Below, one piece after another: positions 15,683-18,425 of a stretch of DNA of 18,425 nt. The stretch comes from JANXVY01 sp038329675 (GTDB lineage Bacteria; Pseudomonadota; Alphaproteobacteria; Rhizobiales; Hyphomicrobiaceae). A program made the position numbers and the translations under genes. Positions within the stretch are counted from its first letter, which is position 1. Every line of letters starts with the position of its first letter. Below the pieces are notes generated by a model, which saw nothing but the letters and a program-made list of their open reading frames with translations, did not search any database and was not told the DNA's origin. The stretch spans positions 1-18,425 of the forward strand of contig JBBQNE010000058.1 in NCBI GenBank assembly GCA_038329675.1, read 5' to 3'.

Positions 15683-16393
15683 TCACGCTTCCTTGAAACG
15701 GTAGCCCACGCCATACAGCGTTTCGATGACGTCGAAGTCATCGTCGACTTGTTTGAATTTCTTACGCAACCGCTTGATATGGCTGTCGATCGTACGGTCG
15801 TCGACGTAGACTTGGTCGTCGTATGCCGCATCCATCAAAGCGTCACGGGTTTTGACGACGCCGGGCCGCTGGGCCAGGGCTTGAAGGATCAAAAACTCGG
15901 TGACGGTTAGCGTGACGGCGCGGCTGTCCCAGTGGCAGGTGTGCCGCTCGGGGTCGAGCTTCAGTTTACCGCGCTCCAGGATGCGCGCCGATTCCTGTTC
16001 GGCCATCGCCGGGTCCTTTGGCGAGACGCGGCGCAGGACGGCCTTGACCCGCTCAACGATGAGGCGCTGAGAAAACGGCTTTGAGATGTAGTCGTCGGCG
16101 CCCATCTTGAGGCCGAACAGCTCATCGATTTCCTCGTCCTTCGAGGTGAGGAAGATCACCGGCATGTCGGATTGCTGACGCACGCGCCGCAACAATTCCA
16201 TCCCATCCATGCGCGGCATTTTAAGGTCGAAGATGCCAAGGTCGCCGGGGTCTTCGGTCAAGGCCTCAAGCGCGGCAACGCCATCGTTATACGTTCGAAC
16301 CTTGAAGCCTTCAGCCTCAAGCGCCATCCGTAGAGACGTTAAAATATTGCGCTCATCGTCGACGAGGACGATTGTGCTCTTCTCTTTGGTCAT
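15683..16393 (-). CDS. chvI: Response regulator ChvI, OmpR family
   Basis: DNA-binding partner of ChvG. The 236 residues show a receiver domain with acidic pocket VDDERN (11-16), phospho-acceptor Asp56 in FDLKMPRMDG, the conserved FLTSKDEE and the lysine in YISKPFSQR, followed by a winged-helix domain ending in TIDSHIKRLRKKF and VIETLYGVGYRF. The start ATG 16393 is preceded by GAGAGGGA. It is the first gene of the block chvI-chvG-hprK-manX-ptsH, so the promoter should lie within 16394-16577, the 184-base gap to the divergent membrane-protein gene. I see no certain promoter boxes there. In several rhizobia the divergent neighbour is pckA; that is not the case here. Confidence 0.95.
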   Translation of the reverse strand: MTKEKSTIVLVDDERNILTSLRMALEAEGFKVRTYNDGVAALEALTEDPGDLGIFDLKMPRMDGMELLRRVRQQSDMPVIFLTSKDEEIDELFGLKMGADDYISKPFSQRLIVERVKAVLRRVSPKDPAMAEQESARILERGKLKLDPERHTCHWDSRAVTLTVTEFLILQALAQRPGVVKTRDALMDAAYDDQVYVDDRTIDSHIKRLRKKFKQVDDDFDVIETLYGVGYRFKEA

Positions 16394-16577
16394 GGCTAGT
16401 CCCTCTCGTGCGTTTGGCGCTGCGACCGGCGATTAGGTCTGCACCATGAACGAATTGTGGCGGGTATACTCCCACGTGACGCCGGGTGTCTCGACTTAAT
16501 CGCGAGGGGCGGCCATCTAGCCCGTGCCAGCGCCCGTAAGTTCATCCATCAATTGCGAAAACGCGCTTGGGAGTCCC

Positions 16578-16982
16578 ATGACCGATCTGTTGACGATTTC
16601 TGCTTTGCTTGCGACGGCACTGTTGTTTGGCGGCATGGTGCTGTTCTCGTTTGGGTTTGCCGTGTTTGCGCTGAATGCACTGCCCCATGACGTGGCCCGT
16701 CCGCTGATCCGACGGGCGTTTCCGCCTTATTACATGCTGGTGATTGTTTGTGCGGCGGTCGCTGCATCGTTACTGGCGATGAAAGATCCATTTGGCGCAG
16801 CGTTGCTAGCCGGGGTTGCGGCAACGACGGTGCCGGCTCGGCAAGTTCTGATGCCCGCAATCAATGCGGCAACTGATGCTCGCGATAAGCGCAAGTTCGG
16901 GCAGCTCCACGGTGTGTCGGTTGTGGTTCAGTTGATCCAGATCGGGCTATGTGGCTGGGTGTTGGCGCGGTTTGTTGGCTAG
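16578..16982 (+). CDS. Small membrane protein, DUF4149/TMEM205-like
   Basis: A 134-residue protein with four predicted membrane segments: about 4-32 (LLTISALLATALLFGGMVLF), 52-70 (YYMLVIVCAAVAASLLAM), 75-90 and 113-133. The start with LLFGGMVLFSFGFAVFALNALP, then a basic stretch and FPPYYML, is the pattern of the DUF4149 family, whose role in bacteria is not established. I chose ATG 16578 because GGGAG lies 4 bases upstream; the frame is open 18 codons further without membrane-family features. It is divergent from chvI. Confidence 0.75.
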   Translation: MTDLLTISALLATALLFGGMVLFSFGFAVFALNALPHDVARPLIRRAFPPYYMLVIVCAAVAASLLAMKDPFGAALLAGVAATTVPARQVLMPAINAATDARDKRKFGQLHGVSVVVQLIQIGLCGWVLARFVG

Positions 16983-17073
16983 GGCGCGACGGGATGGTGC
17001 AACCGATCCAGTTGCCGGGCGGCTTGACTGCGGCTCGCGTGTGGGCTTGCTGGACCCCAGGTTAATCCCGGAG

Positions 17074-17161
17074 GTTCACCCGGGACGTTCACCCGGGAGG
17101 TGAGAACCTATCCGGTGAGCCCGTCCAGTGAGCCCCGTAGGTTGGGCTGTCTGGTGAGCCC
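17074..17161. repeat. Cluster of short direct repeats
   Basis: GTTCACCCGGGA occurs twice with one base between (17074-17085 and 17087-17098). GTGAGCCC occurs three times within 47 bases (17115-17122, 17128-17135, 17154-17161), with a related GTGAGAAC at 17100-17107. The cluster fills most of the gap between the DUF4149-like gene and the following small gene. Confidence 0.7.
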
Positions 17162-17189
17162 ATAAGGGCGTAGGAGTCGATGGTATCAT

Positions 17190-17534
17190 ATGAAATCGAT
17201 GTCGTCTGACGTTGCGATTGGCGTCGCGATTTTTGTCTTGATCGCAGTTCTGGTCATCACGACCATGCCAGAGGACGTTAGGGCGCAATCAAGCCCGACG
17301 GTGCCAACGACCCCGGCGCTGCCCGCACGCACGTTCGGCCGCGCACCTGACGTCGATGTTGAACCCTGGCAGACGACGTCACAACGCTTGCCAGTGGCTC
17401 AGACTGGCGTGGCCGAAGACGCTCGGGCGAGCGGAACAACTGCTGATCGCGCACGCTCCTCAGGGCCAGCCAAACGGGGCGGCGCCTACGACGTGAAGCC
17501 AATCCTCGACCTAAAGGCACGTCCGCGACCATAA
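17190..17534 (+). CDS. Hypothetical protein with one N-terminal membrane or signal segment
   Basis: I do not recognise this 114-residue protein. Residues about 8-27 are hydrophobic (VAIGVAIFVLIAVLVITTM), followed by PEDVRAQSS, which could be a signal cleavage site or the end of a membrane anchor. The rest is Pro-, Thr-, Ala- and Arg-rich with little predicted structure. The start is weak: GGAG at 17173-17176 is 13 bases before ATG 17190; ATG 17199 is an alternative. It ends 11 bases from the convergent zinc-protease-family gene. The clear hydrophobic N-terminus favours a real gene, but a chance frame cannot be excluded. Confidence 0.45.
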   Translation: MKSMSSDVAIGVAIFVLIAVLVITTMPEDVRAQSSPTVPTTPALPARTFGRAPDVDVEPWQTTSQRLPVAQTGVAEDARASGTTADRARSSGPAKRGGAYDVKPILDLKARPRP

Positions 17535-17545
17535 GCCAAAGGAAC

Positions 17546-18058
17546 TCAGACTTTAGAGATCAGCTTCCGGTAGACCTTGTGGCTCCGGCGCGGCTGCTGG
17601 AACGATGACTTAGGGTCGACCAGCATGTCAGGTAAAAACGCCTGGCGGCCAATCAACATCCGATAGCTCATGCTGGCGCGGTTTGTCAGTGTGATTTCGA
17701 TCAGCCAGCGACGATCGCCGATCTCGAGGTCGGTCGCGATGACGTAGCGCAGTTCGGCTTCGCCGTTGGAACTGGTCACGTTCCGGCGATCGATGAGCGG
17801 GGCCTCGCAAGCGATTTCGATCTGTGGTCGTCGCGGGACGGGCTGCACGCTGAACCGGACGAACGGGCGGCCGTCAGCTTCGAAGGGTTCAATCAGACGG
17901 GCGTGAAGCGCGCTCGTGCGGGCGCCGGTATCGACTTTGGCCTTGAGCGAGGGCAGGCCAAGCAGCGGCAGGCCGGTCCATTCTTCGTAACCGACAATGA
18001 AAGTTTGCGTGCCGTTCAGCATAGGCGCCGAGCCAAGATCAATTTGCGTCATTGCCAC
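17546..18058 (-). CDS. RimB/RimK-associated retropepsin-like protein (putative zinc protease family)
   Basis: A 170-residue protein of the family often annotated as 'ATP-dependent zinc protease' and related to retropepsins. The core shows VGYEEWTGLPLLGLPSLKAK, then VDTGARTSALHA, whose Asp43-Thr44-Gly45 resembles the aspartic-protease catalytic triplet. Near the end ITLTNRASMSYRMLIGRQAF and LVDPKSSF are typical for the family. Members are often coded beside RimK-type ATP-grasp ligases; no rimK is visible here. The start is uncertain between GTG 18058, the ATG two codons later and ATG 18022; none has a clear ribosome site. The neighbour upstream is def on the opposite strand. Confidence 0.82.
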   Translation of the reverse strand: MAMTQIDLGSAPMLNGTQTFIVGYEEWTGLPLLGLPSLKAKVDTGARTSALHARLIEPFEADGRPFVRFSVQPVPRRPQIEIACEAPLIDRRNVTSSNGEAELRYVIATDLEIGDRRWLIEITLTNRASMSYRMLIGRQAFLPDMLVDPKSSFQQPRRSHKVYRKLISKV

Positions 18059-18290
18059 CCAATGCTTAATCGATGCTTTATCGATGGTTTGTTGCGGTCA
18101 GCCGCGGCGACGGCAGCCGGTGTTGGCCACTTGGCCGCCGACGCGCATCGTGTCAAAAACGTAGCATAAACCGGCGCGTAAGGTTGCCTGCCGCGCGGGC
18201 CTGCGCCAAGCCATCCCATGCGGCCCGTCCCTGTCGGCCGGTCGTGACCTCAGCATCACCCGATCGGGTATCCAATAGGTTAGAAGTTCC

Positions 18291-18425
18291 ATGGCAATCT
18301 TGCCGATCGTTATCTTGCCTGACCCTATTTTGCGACAGGTGTCGACCCCGATCCAGACGATCGATGCAGACATCAAGCGATTAGCCGCCGATATGCTGGA
18401 AACGATGTATGACGCGCCCGGCATC
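18291..18425 (+). CDS. def: Peptide deformylase, 3' partial
   Basis: Removes the formyl group from the N-terminal methionine of new proteins. Only the first 45 codons are inside the window: ILPIVILPDPILRQVSTPI, then helix-like IKRLAADMLETMYDAPGI, which leads straight into where the first metal-site motif (GxGLAA) is expected. The match to the N-terminus of the family is close. The start ATG 18291 is preceded by an AGG-containing stretch at 18277-18285. The gene runs off the window edge, so the metal ligands cannot be checked. Confidence 0.9.
   Translation, partial: MAILPIVILPDPILRQVSTPIQTIDADIKRLAADMLETMYDAPGI

Noticed and set aside
17278..17532. Minus-strand frame opposite the unknown small gene
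   Set aside because: It is Arg-rich with no signal or domain, whereas the plus-strand frame has a hydrophobic N-terminus typical of an exported or anchored protein.
18098..18424. Minus-strand open frame opposite def
   Set aside because: The plus strand carries a clear peptide deformylase N-terminus; the antisense frame has no recognisable features.

Overview
The window looks like chromosomal DNA of an alphaproteobacterium, probably of the order Hyphomicrobiales (Rhizobiales). The main reason is the minus-strand block chvI-chvG-hprK-manX-ptsH followed by ahcY and a divL-type kinase, a gene order I know from rhizobia and Agrobacterium. The DNA is GC-rich and densely coded, and neighbouring genes share similar codon use. 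The genus cannot be fixed from the sequence alone.

Layout. Bases 1-2611 (+) hold two membrane-fusion (HlyD-type) proteins. The first is cut by the window edge. The second joins a cytoplasmic GAF-like region to a periplasmic adaptor. Bases 2580-3740 (-) are queA, which overlaps the end of the second adaptor gene. Bases 3850-6038 (+) hold serS and surE. Bases 6013-8643 (-) are a PAS-domain kinase of the DivL type, with tyrosine where the phospho-accepting histidine normally sits. Bases 8768-10171 (-) are ahcY, with a terminator hairpin between it and divL. A 442-base non-coding stretch rich in small palindromes leads into a TadE/G-like von Willebrand factor A protein (10614-12065, +), followed by its own terminator. 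Bases 12192-16393 (-) are the regulatory block ptsH, manX, hprK, chvG and chvI, read from chvI to ptsH. A G-rich minisatellite lies between manX and ptsH. The right end has a small membrane protein (DUF4149-like), an unrecognised small protein, a retropepsin-like zinc-protease-family gene (-) and the first 45 codons of peptide deformylase (+).

How the genes work together. ChvI/ChvG is an envelope and acid-stress two-component system. HprK, the EIIA-Man protein and HPr form the incomplete, non-transporting PTS typical of alphaproteobacteria, in which HPr is phosphorylated on a histidine and on a serine by HprK. Both sites are present here, at the usual spacing. DivL belongs to the CckA-CtrA cell-cycle circuit. 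AhcY recycles S-adenosylhomocysteine and QueA uses S-adenosylmethionine. The remaining genes are housekeeping.

Most unusual points: the G-quadruplex-prone repeat tract inside the PTS operon; the pilus-type vWA gene set in reverse orientation between ahcY and ptsH; the GAF-HlyD fusion without a visible transporter; and the tyrosine in the H-box of the DivL-like kinase. I found no CRISPR array, insertion sequence, rRNA or tRNA.
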